Shown: positions 14,101 to 25,600, counted from the stretch's first letter. The stretch: 64,000 bases of DNA from Gammaproteobacteria bacterium (GCA_015491735.1 WFVH01000022.1:1-64000), one strand, 5' to 3'. The notes: generated by a model from the sequence alone, not told the origin. Program-made: numbers and translations.

Positions 14101-14940
14101 ATGCCACAGATTATCAACACTAACGTAATGTCTCTCAATGCACAGCGCAACCTGAACCGGTCGCAGGACTCGATGGCGGTCGCTCTGCAGCGCCTCTCTT
14201 CCGGCCTGCGCATCAACAGCGCCAAGGATGACGCCGCGGGTATGGCTATTTCCGAGCGCTTTACCTCTCAGATTCGCGGTCTGAATCAGGCAACCCGTAA
14301 CGCCAATGATGGCATATCGCTGGCGCAGACCACCGAAGGCGCCCTCGGGGAGGTGGTCTCATCATTGCAGCGCATGCGTGAGCTGGCGGTTCAGTCCGCC
14401 AACGCCACCAACAGCGCCTCCGACCGTGCCTCCTTGAATGAGGAGTTCACAGCGCTGAAGAACGAAATTACCCGTGTGGCTCAGGCCACGAACTTCAATG
14501 GCGTATCCGTGCTGAACAGCAGCGCCGCGCTTACTTTCCAGGTGGGAGCCAACGCTGCTTCCGCTACTAACCGGGTTTCCGTCAATGCGCGTATTCTTAC
14601 TGCCAATGGCTCCGGCATCGGTTCGGCGCTGGCAGGCACCACGGCGGTTTCTACCGTCAGCGGATCGCTCAGTGCGTTGGACATTATCGATGCAGCAATC
14701 GATACGGTGAACACGATACGCTCCGACTTCGGTACCATTCAAAACCGGTTCGAATCGATTGTGCGCAGTAACCAGAATGCAGTGGAGAATCTGTCCGCGG
14801 CCCGCAGCCGTATTCGCGATGCTGACTTTGCGGCCGAAACTGCCGAACTGACCCGTACACAGATCCTGCAGCAGGCGGGTACGGCCATGTTGTCACAGGC
14901 CAATCAGCTGCCTCAGAATGCACTGAGCCTGCTTCAATAA
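14101..14940 (+). CDS. fliC: Flagellin
   Basis: The product has 279 residues. ATG 14101 follows GGAG; an in-frame ATG at 14089 would add four residues that families lack. The N-terminal D0/D1 region ([38 protein letters not shown]) and the C-terminal region ([29 protein letters not shown]) are canonical. The variable middle is only about 90 residues, so this is a short flagellin with a small surface domain rich in Ser/Thr, suited to O-glycosylation. It is driven by its own sigma-28 promoter and followed by a strong terminator. Confidence 0.97.
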   Translation: MPQIINTNVMSLNAQRNLNRSQDSMAVALQRLSSGLRINSAKDDAAGMAISERFTSQIRGLNQATRNANDGISLAQTTEGALGEVVSSLQRMRELAVQSANATNSASDRASLNEEFTALKNEITRVAQATNFNGVSVLNSSAALTFQVGANAASATNRVSVNARILTANGSGIGSALAGTTAVSTVSGSLSALDIIDAAIDTVNTIRSDFGTIQNRFESIVRSNQNAVENLSAARSRIRDADFAAETAELTRTQILQQAGTAMLSQANQLPQNALSLLQ

Positions 14941-14960
14941 ACGGGTATATGAGTGATTGA

Positions 14961-14999
14961 AAGCCCGCCTGGACGCGGTCGTGTCCAGGCGGCTTTTTT
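14961..14999 (+). terminator. Rho-independent terminator of fliC
   Basis: CCGCCTGGAC pairs with GTCCAGGCGG across an 8-base loop, followed directly by C and six T. It separates the abundant fliC transcript from flaG-fliD. Confidence 0.92.
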
Positions 15000-15020
15000 G
15001 ATTTATGAGAGGTGATTGAG

Positions 15021-15398
15021 ATGGCTCCACCTACCACCGATATGGCTGTCCAGATAGGCAGCCCGACGGATGCGTACCGCGTGCCACAGAAAAAACAACG
15101 GATGGAGCAGGATGTGCAGTTTGAAACAGGCGTGCGAACGCAGAAGCCGGCTGAGGAGAACGACCCCAAAAGAAAGTTACAGGAGCTGGCGTCTGCCGTC
15201 GATGATATGAACAACAAGGCGCAGAATTTGCAAAGAAGCTTGCAGTTCAGCGTAGAGAAAGAACTCAATCTAACCGTAGTTAAAGTGATCAACCCCGATA
15301 CGGATGAAGTTGTCAGGCAGATACCATCCGAGGAGTTCATCGCCATAGCCAGGGCATTCGAAGAGACCCGAAGCCTGTTGTTTGACGCGGAGGTATAG
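15021..15398 (+). CDS. flaG: FlaG family protein
   Basis: The product has 125 residues. ATG 15021 has GAGAGG eight bases upstream; the GTG at 15012 lies in that site. The C-terminal half has the FlaG signature LQFSVEKELNLTVVKVINP, then EVVRQIPSEE and FIAIARAF. The N-terminal half is polar and probably disordered. FlaG proteins influence filament length in several polarly flagellated bacteria, with unclear mechanism. It is followed two bases later by fliD. Confidence 0.93.
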   Translation: MAPPTTDMAVQIGSPTDAYRVPQKKQRMEQDVQFETGVRTQKPAEENDPKRKLQELASAVDDMNNKAQNLQRSLQFSVEKELNLTVVKVINPDTDEVVRQIPSEEFIAIARAFEETRSLLFDAEV

Positions 15399-15400
15399 CC

Positions 15401-16816
15401 GTGGAAAATCTAACCCTGCCAGGCGCAGGTTCCGGGCTGGATATCAAGTCGCTGGTGAATCAACTGGTTGCGGCTGAACGTACACCGGCGGACAAGCGTC
15501 TTAACCAGCGAGAGGGAGAGATAAGAACGTTGCTGTCGGCATTTGGCCGGCTGAAGAGTTCCCTGTCCACTTTTGATGATGCGCTGGACAACTTGAAAAA
15601 CGGCGCGACTTTCAAGGACAGAAAAGCCTCGTCCAGCGATGAGAACATAGCGGCCGTCAGTGCCAGCAACGGAGCCTCTCCCGCTTCTTACGCCCTCGAA
15701 ATAAGCAACATCGCACAAGCCCATAAACTGACGGCCGGCGGAGGGAGCTATGCGGGACAGACCGGCACCCTGACGCTGGAGCTGGGCCAGTATGACAGTG
15801 CCGGCAACAGCTTCACCGCCACGGAGAGCGTCACACTGGCCATCGACGGAAGCAACAACAGTATTCAAGGGATAAGAGATGCCATCAATGACGCAAATAT
15901 CGGTATCAGCGCCACGGTGATCAATGATGGCACCAATGACATTCTCAGCATTACGGCAGATGAAACCGGCACTACGAACACCATAAAGATATCGGTATCC
16001 GGAGATTCCGATGGTAGCAATACCGATAATACAGGATTGTCGGCATTTGCGTTCGACCCGGCTTCGTCTGGCCCTCGAAACGCAGCGGAAGTCTCTCGGG
16101 CGATTGATGCCGAATTTTCTATCGACGGTATTGCCATTACCAGCCCATCGAACAGTTTGACCACCACCGTCACCGGTTTGACAATCGATCTCTCTTCCGC
16201 CGGTTCCGTGACGCTCAAGGTCGAGCAGGATATAGATAGCGTCAAGGAGAAGATCCAATCCTTCGCCGATACCTACAATGAAGTGGTGGGAACGATACGG
16301 GAGTTGACCCGCTATGGCGGTGAAGGTGGTGAGCACGGCCCGCTTCTGTCTGACTCCGCTGTCTTTGGCATAGACGTGCGTATTCGCAGCATCATCGGGA
16401 ATACCAGCGCCAACGGCGGTGAGTTCAGCACCCTGATGGAGATAGGTTTCGCATCGGATCCTGAAACCGGACTCCTGAAACTGGATACGGCAAAACTTGA
16501 AAAAGCGCTGAAAGCGGACTTCGATGGTGTGGGTGATCTGCTCAGTGGCTATGCTGGCCAGCTGGACGACTACATCAAGACACAGCTGGACGATGGTGGC
16601 GTTCTCTCTGCAAGAACAGATGGCCTGGACAACCGCCTGGAGGACATAAGCGACCAGCGCGATGCCCTGGAGTTGCGCATGGAGTCGGTGCGTGCACGTT
16701 ACACCCGGCAGTTCAGCCGGCTGGACGGCCTGATCGCATCCCTCAACAGCACAGGTGCGTTCCTGTCTCAGCAGCTGGCGTCACTTCCCGGCGCCAGGAG
16801 CCTGAATGGGGGCTGA
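15401..16816 (+). CDS. fliD: Flagellar filament cap protein
   Basis: The product has 471 residues from GTG 15401, with GGAGG upstream. FliD forms the cap at the filament tip and folds exported flagellin into place. The N-terminal region (LPGAGSGLDIKSLVNQLVAAE) and C-terminal coiled region (RARYTRQFSRLDGLIASLNST, LSQQLASL) are conserved. The central domains include an Asp/Asn/Gly-rich section typical of the variable surface. It follows flaG as expected. Confidence 0.95.
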   Translation: MENLTLPGAGSGLDIKSLVNQLVAAERTPADKRLNQREGEIRTLLSAFGRLKSSLSTFDDALDNLKNGATFKDRKASSSDENIAAVSASNGASPASYALEISNIAQAHKLTAGGGSYAGQTGTLTLELGQYDSAGNSFTATESVTLAIDGSNNSIQGIRDAINDANIGISATVINDGTNDILSITADETGTTNTIKISVSGDSDGSNTDNTGLSAFAFDPASSGPRNAAEVSRAIDAEFSIDGIAITSPSNSLTTTVTGLTIDLSSAGSVTLKVEQDIDSVKEKIQSFADTYNEVVGTIRELTRYGGEGGEHGPLLSDSAVFGIDVRIRSIIGNTSANGGEFSTLMEIGFASDPETGLLKLDTAKLEKALKADFDGVGDLLSGYAGQLDDYIKTQLDDGGVLSARTDGLDNRLEDISDQRDALELRMESVRARYTRQFSRLDGLIASLNSTGAFLSQQLASLPGARSLNGG

Positions 16817-16882
16817 GAAAACGGAGCCTGGCAACGGTAGTTACCGGGCCGGTACCGCCCGGTTTGTGACCGGGCCTCGCGC

Positions 16883-16909
16883 TAAAGCTTTCCTTTTGTC
16901 AACCGATAG
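16883..16909 (+). promoter_or_regulatory. Sigma-28-like promoter immediately upstream of fliS
   Basis: TAAAGCTT, an 11-base spacer, then ACCGATAG (6 of 8 to GCCGATAA). The predicted start point would be only about two bases before the fliS ATG. Confidence 0.45.
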
Positions 16910-16917
16910 ATGAGCAT

Positions 16918-17358
16918 ATGAACAACAAAACTGCCATTCAACAATATACCCGGTCAATCAGGGAGGCCGATGTCGCCGCCGCCTCTCCCCATCGGCTTAT
17001 TCAGATGTTGCTCGAAGGGGCCTTGGAGAAAATCGCCATTGCAAAAGGTCATATGGAGCGCAGGGAGATTGCGCAAAAGGGCAAGGCGATTAGCTGGGCG
17101 ATCGATATCCTGGAAGGATTACGCATGAGCCTCGACCAGAATGCGGGTGGGGAACTGGCGCAAAACCTGGATTCTCTCTATGACTATATGGGCATTACAT
17201 TATTGGAGGCAAACAAGGAAAACAGCCTGGAGAAACTGAATGAAGTGAGCCGCCTTCTTGGAAGCATCAAGTCGGCGTGGGATGGTATCGCGGATGACCC
17301 GGCTGTTAGGGAAATGGGCGCAGGGGAGGTTACGATTGTATCCGCATCGGTTCGATAA
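16918..17358 (+). CDS. fliS: Flagellin export chaperone
   Basis: The product has 146 residues and is all-helical. Family phrases are present: SPHRLIQMLLEGALEKIA near the N-terminus, then GKAISWAIDILEGLRMSLD, and SLYDYMGITLLEAN. FliS binds the C-terminal part of flagellin in the cytoplasm and prevents polymerisation before export. It lies 101 bases after fliD with a possible promoter of its own. Confidence 0.95.
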   Translation: MNNKTAIQQYTRSIREADVAAASPHRLIQMLLEGALEKIAIAKGHMERREIAQKGKAISWAIDILEGLRMSLDQNAGGELAQNLDSLYDYMGITLLEANKENSLEKLNEVSRLLGSIKSAWDGIADDPAVREMGAGEVTIVSASVR

Positions 17359-17429
17359 CTCCCCTGGCTGATGTCAATCGCCTTCTTTAGTTGCTCTTGC
17401 CCGGATTCACAACCGTTTGATCCTGCCTG

Positions 17430-17750
17430 GTGATGGTCGTGCTGTTCGATAACAATCTGAAAAAAATCGATCGTTTAACGGAAGATATTCTACGGCATGC
17501 AATAGAAAAGGAGTGGGATGAGGTATTTGAAAAAGAGAAAGACCGGCGCAAGCTGATTGAGCGGTTTTTCGATGCCGAATACAACGGGAAAGATGCAGAA
17601 ACGATAAAAAACACACTTGCCCGCATTGTCTCGATCGACAGGAAAATATCCTCCCTGGCCGAGCTGGAGAAATTGAATATTCTTGAAAAAATGAGAAACC
17701 TGTCTACCGGGCGGAACGCCGTTGACGCCTACACAAAAAACTCCTTCTGA
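17430..17750 (+). CDS. fliT: FliT-like flagellar chaperone
   Basis: The product has 106 residues from GTG 17430 or ATG 17433. It is a short helical protein with EKEWDEVFEKEKDRRKLIERFF, the pattern usual for FliT-type chaperones (W-D near the start, then R-x-x-L-x-x-x-F). The position after fliS agrees. FliT-like proteins bind FliD and in enterobacteria also restrain FlhDC. Sequence conservation in this family is low, so position carries much of the call. The downstream hairpin closes the transcript. Confidence 0.8.
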   Translation: MMVVLFDNNLKKIDRLTEDILRHAIEKEWDEVFEKEKDRRKLIERFFDAEYNGKDAETIKNTLARIVSIDRKISSLAELEKLNILEKMRNLSTGRNAVDAYTKNSF

Positions 17751-17816
17751 TACGCATTGTCCGCATGCCGTCCAGTCTCCAGTGGCATGAAATCACTGGG
17801 TAAATAGCCCCTTTTT

Positions 17817-17845
17817 GCAGCCGCCTGGCGAGCGGTTGCTTTTCT
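17817..17845 (+). terminator. Terminator after fliT
   Basis: GCAGCCGC and GCGGTTGC form an 8-bp stem (one G-T pair) around CTGGCGA, followed by TTTTCT. It ends the fliD-S-T transcript before the DUF11 cluster. Confidence 0.65.
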
Positions 17846-17901
17846 CTCCCGGCAAATGGGGTGGACGGCATCCAGCCATCCGGCCTATCTCACTGAAAAA
17901 C

Positions 17902-17928
17902 TAAAGAAGTTTCCGCGACTGGCGATAC
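17902..17928 (+). promoter_or_regulatory. Sigma-28-like promoter upstream of the DUF11 surface-protein cluster
   Basis: TAAAGAAG, exactly 11 bases, then GGCGATAC (6 of 8 to GCCGATAA; the -35 keeps TAAAG). A start near 17935 would leave a 60-base leader before the ATG at 17995. It lies just after the fliT terminator and before five same-strand genes with small or no gaps. Confidence 0.5.
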
Positions 17929-17994
17929 TAGATAGGTAACGGCAGGTGTCGATGAGTGTTTTTTTGTGGATGTAATGGTAAAGAGAACTAAAAA

Positions 17995-18492
17995 ATGAAC
18001 AAGACAAGCAAATGGATTCGCCCGCTATGCATGATTCTGCTGGTGATTGCCGTTAATTTCCAGGCAAACGCAGGTGAAGGCGTCACATTGAAAGTGATGG
18101 TGGAGCAGGAGGTCGTCGTTGTCGATGACAACGGAAAAAAAGTGACCCGGCGTATCGAGGCAGACACCATCGTGCCAGGTGACGAGGTGATCTATACCAT
18201 TCACTATCTGAACAGGAGCAGCAAGCCCGCGGACAACGTATTCATAACCATTCCTGTCCCGGAACATACAACCTATCGCAGCGGGAGCGCCCGTGGCGGG
18301 GATACCGATATCACATTCTCTGTCGATGGCGGAAAGCGTTACGGCCGGGCGGAAGAGCTGTCGATTACACCGGAAAACGGTGTGGAACGGCCAGCCACCG
18401 CCTCTGACTATACCCATATCAAATGGAAATTCAGGGTGCCCCTGCCGCCGGGAGCCAGCGGCGCGGTCAGTTATCGCGCTGTGCTGAACTGA
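17995..18492 (+). CDS. Secreted single-domain DUF11-type protein
   Basis: The product has 165 residues. A signal peptide (MILLVIAVNFQANAG) is followed by one DUF11/conserved-repeat domain: ADTIVPGDEVIYTIHYLNRS, VFITIPVPEHTTYRSGSA, and a C-terminal strand GASGAVSYRAVL. DUF11 domains are immunoglobulin-like beta sandwiches found in cell-surface proteins. The small size suggests a subunit or accessory. It is first in the cluster and probably first behind the sigma-28-like promoter. Confidence 0.7.
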   Translation: MNKTSKWIRPLCMILLVIAVNFQANAGEGVTLKVMVEQEVVVVDDNGKKVTRRIEADTIVPGDEVIYTIHYLNRSSKPADNVFITIPVPEHTTYRSGSARGGDTDITFSVDGGKRYGRAEELSITPENGVERPATASDYTHIKWKFRVPLPPGASGAVSYRAVLN

Positions 18493-18520
18493 GCGTGATC
18501 GCCAAGGGGGGACGACCACA

Positions 18521-19651
18521 ATGAAAAACACAAAAAGATATTTTGTTCACGCCCTGGCCATGCTGGCCGGTTTGGTGTTGACCGCCGGGATGGCTTCCAA
18601 TGCATCGGCGGCCGGCACCGCTGCGGGAACCACCATCAGCAACTCGGCCACGGTCACCTATGATGTGGGCAGCGTTACGCAAACACCGATTACCAGCGCC
18701 GCTGCAACCTTTGTTGTGGATATCAAAGTCGACCTGACAGTGGCCGCCGTTGACGGGGCAACGGTCAAGGTTACGCCAGGCGCCAGCAACCAGGTGTTGG
18801 CGTTTACCGTGACCAATACGGGCAACTCTTTCCATGATTTCAGTCTGCGCCAGATCGCTCAAAATGGAGGAACGGGCGGATTTGGCGGCACGGATAATTT
18901 CGATGCCACTGTTGTTGGTATTTTTGTTGAAAGTGGCGCGACGGCTGGTTATCAGCCTGCCGAAGACACCGCCACCTTCATTGACGAACTGGCTCCCGAT
19001 ACCGCCAGAACCGTCTACATCGTGACCGATATTGCGCTGAGCCAGGCCAACGGTGATATCTCTTCTCACCACCTTGTCGCTACCGCAAGGCAAAATGGCA
19101 CCATTGGTGTTGAAGACCCCGCCATTGTGGAAGACAGCGGTACGCCGGATGGCAAGGACACGAGTCAGGTCGTGTTCGCCGATGGCGATGGTGATGGTGC
19201 GGGCAGTATCGATACGGCCAATAACGGTGAGCACTCCAGCCAGAGTGACTTCGAGGTGCAGTCAGCAACGTTGGCCGTTACCAAAACATCAGCAGTTATC
19301 AGTGATCCATTCAGCGCCACCAATCCGAAACGGATCCCCGGCGCGGTGGTGGAGTACACCCTGACCATCGATAACAGCGCCGGTTCAGCGGATGCGGAAA
19401 ATATTGTGGTGACCGATCTGCTGGATGTCACCAATCTGACCTTTCTGGACAGCGCCGCCTATTCGGGGAACGATATCGAACTCAGCATTGGCGGTGGCCC
19501 CGTTACCACCTACACGGGAACCGATGCGGATAGTGATGGCGCGGATTTTGGCCGCACCAGCGCAAACACGCTCACTGTCAATCCGGGCGGGGGCTTTACG
19601 GTGCCCGCCGGTCAGTCGGCAACGGTAAGGTTCCGGGTAACCATCAATTGA
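18521..19651 (+). CDS. Secreted protein with C-terminal DUF11 domain
   Basis: The product has 376 residues with a clear signal peptide (LAMLAGLVLTAGMASNASAA). The start of the mature chain (GTTISNSATVTYDVGSV) resembles a repeat found in the next gene (GTVIENTARADYSVSGI). A linker holds an Asp/Gly-rich calcium-binding-like run (ADGDGDGAGSID, about 225). The C-terminal 125 residues form a domain (KTSAVISDP, then NPKRIPGAVVEYTLTI, ending ATVRFRVTIN) that also terminates the proteins at 25832 and 28587. It probably lies on the surface or in the matrix. Confidence 0.7.
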   Translation: MKNTKRYFVHALAMLAGLVLTAGMASNASAAGTAAGTTISNSATVTYDVGSVTQTPITSAAATFVVDIKVDLTVAAVDGATVKVTPGASNQVLAFTVTNTGNSFHDFSLRQIAQNGGTGGFGGTDNFDATVVGIFVESGATAGYQPAEDTATFIDELAPDTARTVYIVTDIALSQANGDISSHHLVATARQNGTIGVEDPAIVEDSGTPDGKDTSQVVFADGDGDGAGSIDTANNGEHSSQSDFEVQSATLAVTKTSAVISDPFSATNPKRIPGAVVEYTLTIDNSAGSADAENIVVTDLLDVTNLTFLDSAAYSGNDIELSIGGGPVTTYTGTDADSDGADFGRTSANTLTVNPGGGFTVPAGQSATVRFRVTIN

Positions 19652-19655
19652 TGAA

Positions 19656-22600
19656 ATGCCGGTACCGCTGCTCAGGGAGATCCGGTTCTGCGCCGCCGAC
19701 CCGCCGGTCAGCGGCGCGGGTCTGTTGTTCACGCTGCTGCTGTTTTGTATTCCCGTCCTTGCGGTTACTCCCGGCACGGTAATTGAAAACACGGCCCGTG
19801 CCGACTATTCCGTTTCCGGCATTGCCGGACAGAGTGCCATCTCGAACACCGATAGTTTTACCGTGGAGGGAATGGGTGTCAACGACAGTGCCCGGCTGGA
19901 GGTGACGCCCGATACCGGCGCACTGTTTGCCGGCGACCCGGTCAACCTTGCTGTCGAGATAGGTAATACCGGTGACAACACGCTTGCCGGTGGCAGTCTG
20001 ATTTTCGCCGTACCGCCGGGTTCGGCCTTGAACGTCGGAGGTGTGGCGGTACCTGAATCGTCCCCCGGTATCTATCGTTATCCACTGGCCGATCTTCCGC
20101 CCTACCGGATCGCAGCGCTGCAGGTGGAGTTGACCCCGCCCGTCGACGCCTCCGCCAGCAGCACCCCTGTCAGGGTCGATTACCAGGCCAATGGCGCCAT
20201 CCGAGCCAGCACGGCGGCGGCGCTGCAACTGAAGGCCCGCACCCGGGCGAAGCTGGATCTGATGCAGTATGCGCCGGAAAGCGGCGTGGCGCCGGTAGTT
20301 ATCAATATCACCAGCCACCGCCTGGCTGACGGTGGCTTTGCCCCGATTCCCCCGCCACCGGTACCCGCCGGGGGCGGCGCGCTGGTTACCGATGCTCCGC
20401 TGCCGCTGTTCGCCGCCAGCGCTTTTCAGCACAACCAGATCCTGTTTCTGCGCCTGACCGATGCGGATCAGAACCGGGATGCCACGCTGAGGGAGTTCGT
20501 CGAGGTAAGATTTGCCGTTCCCGGCAACAGCGCTGAGCAGGAGACATTGCGGCTGATGGAGACCGCACCCGGCAGCGGCGTATTCAGCGGTTATGCCAGG
20601 CTCTCCAAAAGCGCAGCCCGGCCCCATGACGGGACAATAAATGTCATTGCCGGCGAGTCGCTGCAGGCCAGCTACACCGACTCCACCAGTCTCGCTGAAA
20701 CGGCCGAAGCGGTAGCGCTGGTGGATCCTTTTGGCCGCCTGTTCGATAGCAGCAGCGGCGCCCTGCTGGATGGCTATACTGTTCATTTGCTCGATGCCGC
20801 CACCGGCCAGCCGGCCACGGTCTACGGTGATGACGGAGTCAGCAGCTACCCCGCCACCCTGGTCAGCGGGGGCAGCGCTACCGACGGCAGCGGTACGGAG
20901 TATGTGTTCGGCCCTGGCGAGTATCGTTTCCCGTTGCTGGCGCCTGGCGACTACCGGTTGGTGGTGGTGCCGCCCGATGGCGCCCGTTACCGCTGGCCAT
21001 CCCAACAGCCGGACGGGCTGATGCAGGCGCTGCCGAATGCCCCCTTCGCGCTTGGTACCGGCTCGCGGGGTGAGGTATTTGCGCTCCGGACCGGGCCGCC
21101 GCTGAATCTGGATCTCCCCCTCGATGCCCTGGATACGCTGCTGTTTGTCCGCCGCAGTGCGGGCAAGGAGCAGGTGGCTCCCGGTGATCTGCTGCCGTTT
21201 CGGGTGGAGGTGGAGAACAGCATCGATGAGGTGATCAACGATGTGCAGCTAACGGACACGCTACCTCCCGGTTTCCGTTACCGCAGCGGCAGCGCCCGGG
21301 TGAATGATGCGCCCCTCGCCGATCCGCTCATCTCCGCCGATGGCCGCCAGCTCACTTTTTCTCTCGGCGAACTGCCCGCGGAGGAGCGTTTTGCCATCCG
21401 TTATACCACCACTGTGGGGAGCGTCCGCCCCGGCCGGGAGATCAGCCGCAGCCGCGCCAGTGGCAATGGCGGGGCGATCGTCTCCAACGAGTCCAGCATC
21501 ACCACCCGCATCGATGAAGAGCTGATGCGCAGCCGCGCAATCCTGATGGGGAGGGTGATCGTCGAGCCACCCGATGATGGCGGCGCAGGGTGGCAGGGCA
21601 AGGGGCTGGCCGGAATCCGGCTCTATCTGGAGGATGGCAGCTATGCCGTTACCGATGAGCAGGGCCGATACCACTTCGCCGGAGTGATGCCGGGCAGCCA
21701 TGTGCTGCAGCTGGATCGGGATACCCTGCCGGCGCAGTACGAGGTGATTCTGACAGAGAACAATAGCCGTTTTGCCGGCCGCCCCTGGTCCCGCTTTGTA
21801 GAGCTGCAGGGCGGAGCGCTGTGGCGCGCCGACTTCCATGTTGGCCTGAAACAGCGCGAGCAGGGCAGTGTACGGCTGACCCTGAGCAATGATCCGGAGA
21901 TCAAGGATGGGGTGGTGCAGTATCGTCTCGAGCTGGGGGGGCAGGCAGCGGCGTTGAGCAATCTGCGTCTGATGGTGATGCTGCCGGAGGGGGCCAGCTA
22001 TCTGCCGGACAGCGCTGATGGTGCCGCGGAACCCGCAGTGGATGGCAACGTCTTGACCTGGCGTCTGCCTGACCCCCCGGCGCAGTGGCGGAAGCGGCTG
22101 GTCTTCAAGGCGCGCATAACCGGGCTGCGGCCGGGCAGGGCGGTAAGCACCCGGGCGATGCTGCTGTTCGACACGCCGCAGAAAAAGGGGCGGCGCAGCG
22201 CCATTGCCAAGCACTGGCTCACGCCGCCACGGCCGGTGGAGGTGGCGCGCAAACTGATCAAGTTCTCACTGCGCCTGGGTTTCGACACCATGAGTACCGA
22301 ACTGGGCGCGGATGATCGTGCCATGCTGGATATCCTGATAGAACGGATGCGCAACAAGCGCAACATAACGCTCACCGTGGTGGGTCACAGCGACAACCGC
22401 CCTATCCGCAGCGCTGCCGGCCGGAAACGCTTCGGTGACAACTACCGCCTGTCGCGCGAGCGGGCCGCTGCCGTGGCGCGCTACATCATGGAAAAACTGG
22501 ACATGAGCAACCTGCCGGTCAGTATCCTCGGCCGGGGGCCGGATGATCCGGTCGCCAGCAACGAGAGTGCCAGCGGCCGGGCGGCAAACCGGCGGGTGGA

Positions 22601-25600
22601 TCTCTACATCCAGGCGGATGAAGTCATCGAGTCGATGCGTATGGAACAGCCACAGAGTGCATCGATTCTGGAGAAGATCGTTGCCGCCGTTACCCTCTCC
22701 GATACCACCGAAGCGCCGCCTGCGAAGGAGAAACGGCCACTGTTCGACGAAGCCTGGCTGCAGGGCGCCGCGCCCGGCCTGGAGTGGTTGTCCCCGGCGG
22801 AAGATGCACTGCCTGCGATCCCCAGCGTGTCCATCGCTATCAAGCATGGCTATGACGAGCGGGTTGAACTGTCGCTCAACGGTGATCCGGTGCCGGCGGT
22901 CAATTTCGAAGGAACCAGCAAGAACCGGCGTGGCACAGTGGCGGTGAGTAGCTGGCGGGGGGTGGATCTGGCCGCCGAGGACAACTGGTTCGAGGCGGTG
23001 ATCTATGATGCCAGCGGCCGCGAAACCGGCCGTCTGGAGCGCAATATCCACTTTTCCGGTCCGCCGGTGCGGGGAGAGTTGGTGCCGTCCCGATCGACGC
23101 TGATTGCCGACGGTGTGACCACGCCGGTGATCACCGTACGGCTGTTCGACCGGCAGGGTTATCCGATACGCGAGGGTGGTATCGGCGAGTACCGCATCGG
23201 CGCGCCCTATCAAGCAGCGCGGAGGGCCGACATCCAGAGCGCCACGCTGCCAGGCGCTCCGGCGCAGCGGCTCTACTACCGGGCGGGCAAGAATGGCGAG
23301 GTGCGTATCCGTCTGCAGCCCACCACCGAGACTGGGGAAGTGCGCATCGAGCTGCCGTTCGTGGGGGGTGAACAGGGGGTGTTCAGGACTAACCTGCAGG
23401 CCAGGCCGCGCGACTGGATTCTGGTAGGCATAGCCGAGGGAACGGTGGGCTACAACACCCTGGATGGTCACGGTGAACCGCTGCCGGACAGCCGCGGGGA
23501 GGATCTCTATCACCAGGGGCGGCTGGCCTTTTTCGCCAAGGGACGCATCAAGGGCAAATGGTTGCTCACCATGGCCTATGACAGCGCCAAACGCAGGCCT
23601 GAACCGCGCCTGTTCGGCACCATCGAACCGGACGCCTACTACACTATCTACGGCGACGCCAGCCGCCAGGGTTACGAAGCCGCCAGCCGCGAAAAACTCT
23701 ATCTGAAGCTGGAACGGGACGGTTTTTACGCCCTGTTCGGCGACTACGACACCCTCCTCTCCAACAGCAAGCTTTCCCGCTACACCCGCAGCTTGACCGG
23801 CTTCAAGGCGCGCTATCACGCCCAGGCGTACGACATTGTTCTGTTCGGCAGCGACTCCAGCCAGGCTTTCGTGCGTGACGAGATTCGCGGCCAGGGCAGC
23901 ACCGGTCCTTACCGCCTGTCGCGCAGCGATATCGTGAGAAACTCCGAGCAGATCACCATTGAGGTGCGGGATCGCTTCCAGAGCGAGCGGATCGTGGAGC
24001 GCCGCTCGCTGACCCGTTTCGTGGACTACGATATTGACTACGACAGCGGCGTGCTCAATCTGCGCGAGCCGGTATTCAGCGTCGATGCTGCACTCAACCC
24101 CATCTTCATCGTCGCCCGGTTTGAGTCACTGGATCCGGGCGACAGCACCCTGACCTGGGGCGGCCGCGCGGAGCTGGCCGCGAACCGGCGCAACACTGTC
24201 GGCATCACCCATGTCGATGAAGGGGTGGTTGGCGGCACGTCGCAGCTCAGCGGGATCGATGTCGAGCACCGCTTCAGTGATAGCACCCGGCTGCACATGG
24301 AGCTGGCGCAGACCCGCCGCCAGGACAACAGCGGCAGCCGTGGCGCCAACGCCTGGCTGGCTGAGATAAAGCACCGCGCCAACCGCTGGGATGCCCGCGC
24401 CTGGTTGCGCCATGACGACGAGGAGTTCGGGCTGAAACAGCGTAACCGGGCTGAGAGTGGCACCCGCAAGATCGGAGCCGAGGGCGCTTACCGCATCGGT
24501 AACGGAGTTACCCTGAAAGGCAAGGCCTACCGCAACAGCAACCTGGTCACCGGTGCGGAGCGTGATCTGGCCGAGCTGCGCAGTGAACTGCTGAAAAACA
24601 GCACGACACTCAAGCTGGGCGCGCGTTCGGTGCGAGACATCCGGGCGGACGGCGACCGGCAGGCCTCCGACCAGTTGTTGACCGGCATCAGCCACCGTAC
24701 CCTCGGCAAGCGGATCAACCTCCGCCTCGACAACGACTACTCACTGAACGGTGCACAGAGTATCGACTTTCCCAACCGCACCCGTCTCGGTGTTGATTAC
24801 CTGGTGGCCACCGCCACCACCCTGTTTGCCGAGCAGGAGTGGACCGACGGCGCCCTGCGTCAAACCACTCACACCCGGTTGGGGGTCAAGTCCAGCCCCT
24901 GGAGTGGTTCGGAAGCGTTCACCACCCTCAAGCAGACCCGGCAGGACGGCGCCACCGCCACCACCGCCAATGTAGGGCTGCGCCAGAAGTGGAGGCTGAA
25001 CAAACAGTGGAGCCTCGATGCCGGGGCGGAGCAGGCCCGGGTGATCAGCGGCAAATCAGCCGATCCACTCAATCCGAATGTTCCCTTCGCCAGGGGTGCA
25101 GGCGAAGACTTCAATGCGGCCTCCCTCGGCCTGACCTATACGCCGGGCAACTGGTTGTGGAACGGCCGGGTGGAGAAGCGTGATTCCGACAAGGAGGATC
25201 GCTGGACTCTGGCCACCTCCGCCCAGACCACCTCACGCACCGATCTGAGTCTGCTCGCCTCGCTCCGTCTGCAGCAGAATTTCGCTGCAACGGGCCAGGA
25301 AAAGAGCAACGAAAAACTGCATCTGGCGCTGGCCTGGCGGCCCGGTGACACCCCTTGGCTGGTGCTGAACCGCCTGGAGCTGATCAACGAACAGAGTCGC
25401 GGTAATCTCGACAACACCAGCAAGCGGATCATCAACAACCTCAACAGCTACTACCGGGCCACCGAGCGGCTGCAGCTGGGGTTCCAGTACGGCGCAAAGT
25501 ATCTGATTGAAACCATCGACGGCAACGACTATCGTGGCCGCGCCGATCTGCTGGGGCTGGAGAGCCGCTACGACATCAATCCCCGCTGGGACATCGGCCT

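Noticed and set aside
19644-21005. 453-codon minus-strand ORF
   Set aside because: Antisense to the start of the giant surface protein and repeat-poor; no ribosome-binding site or family similarity.
22266-23819. 517-codon minus-strand ORF
   Set aside because: Shadow of the OmpA/Ig part of the giant surface protein; composition without motifs.
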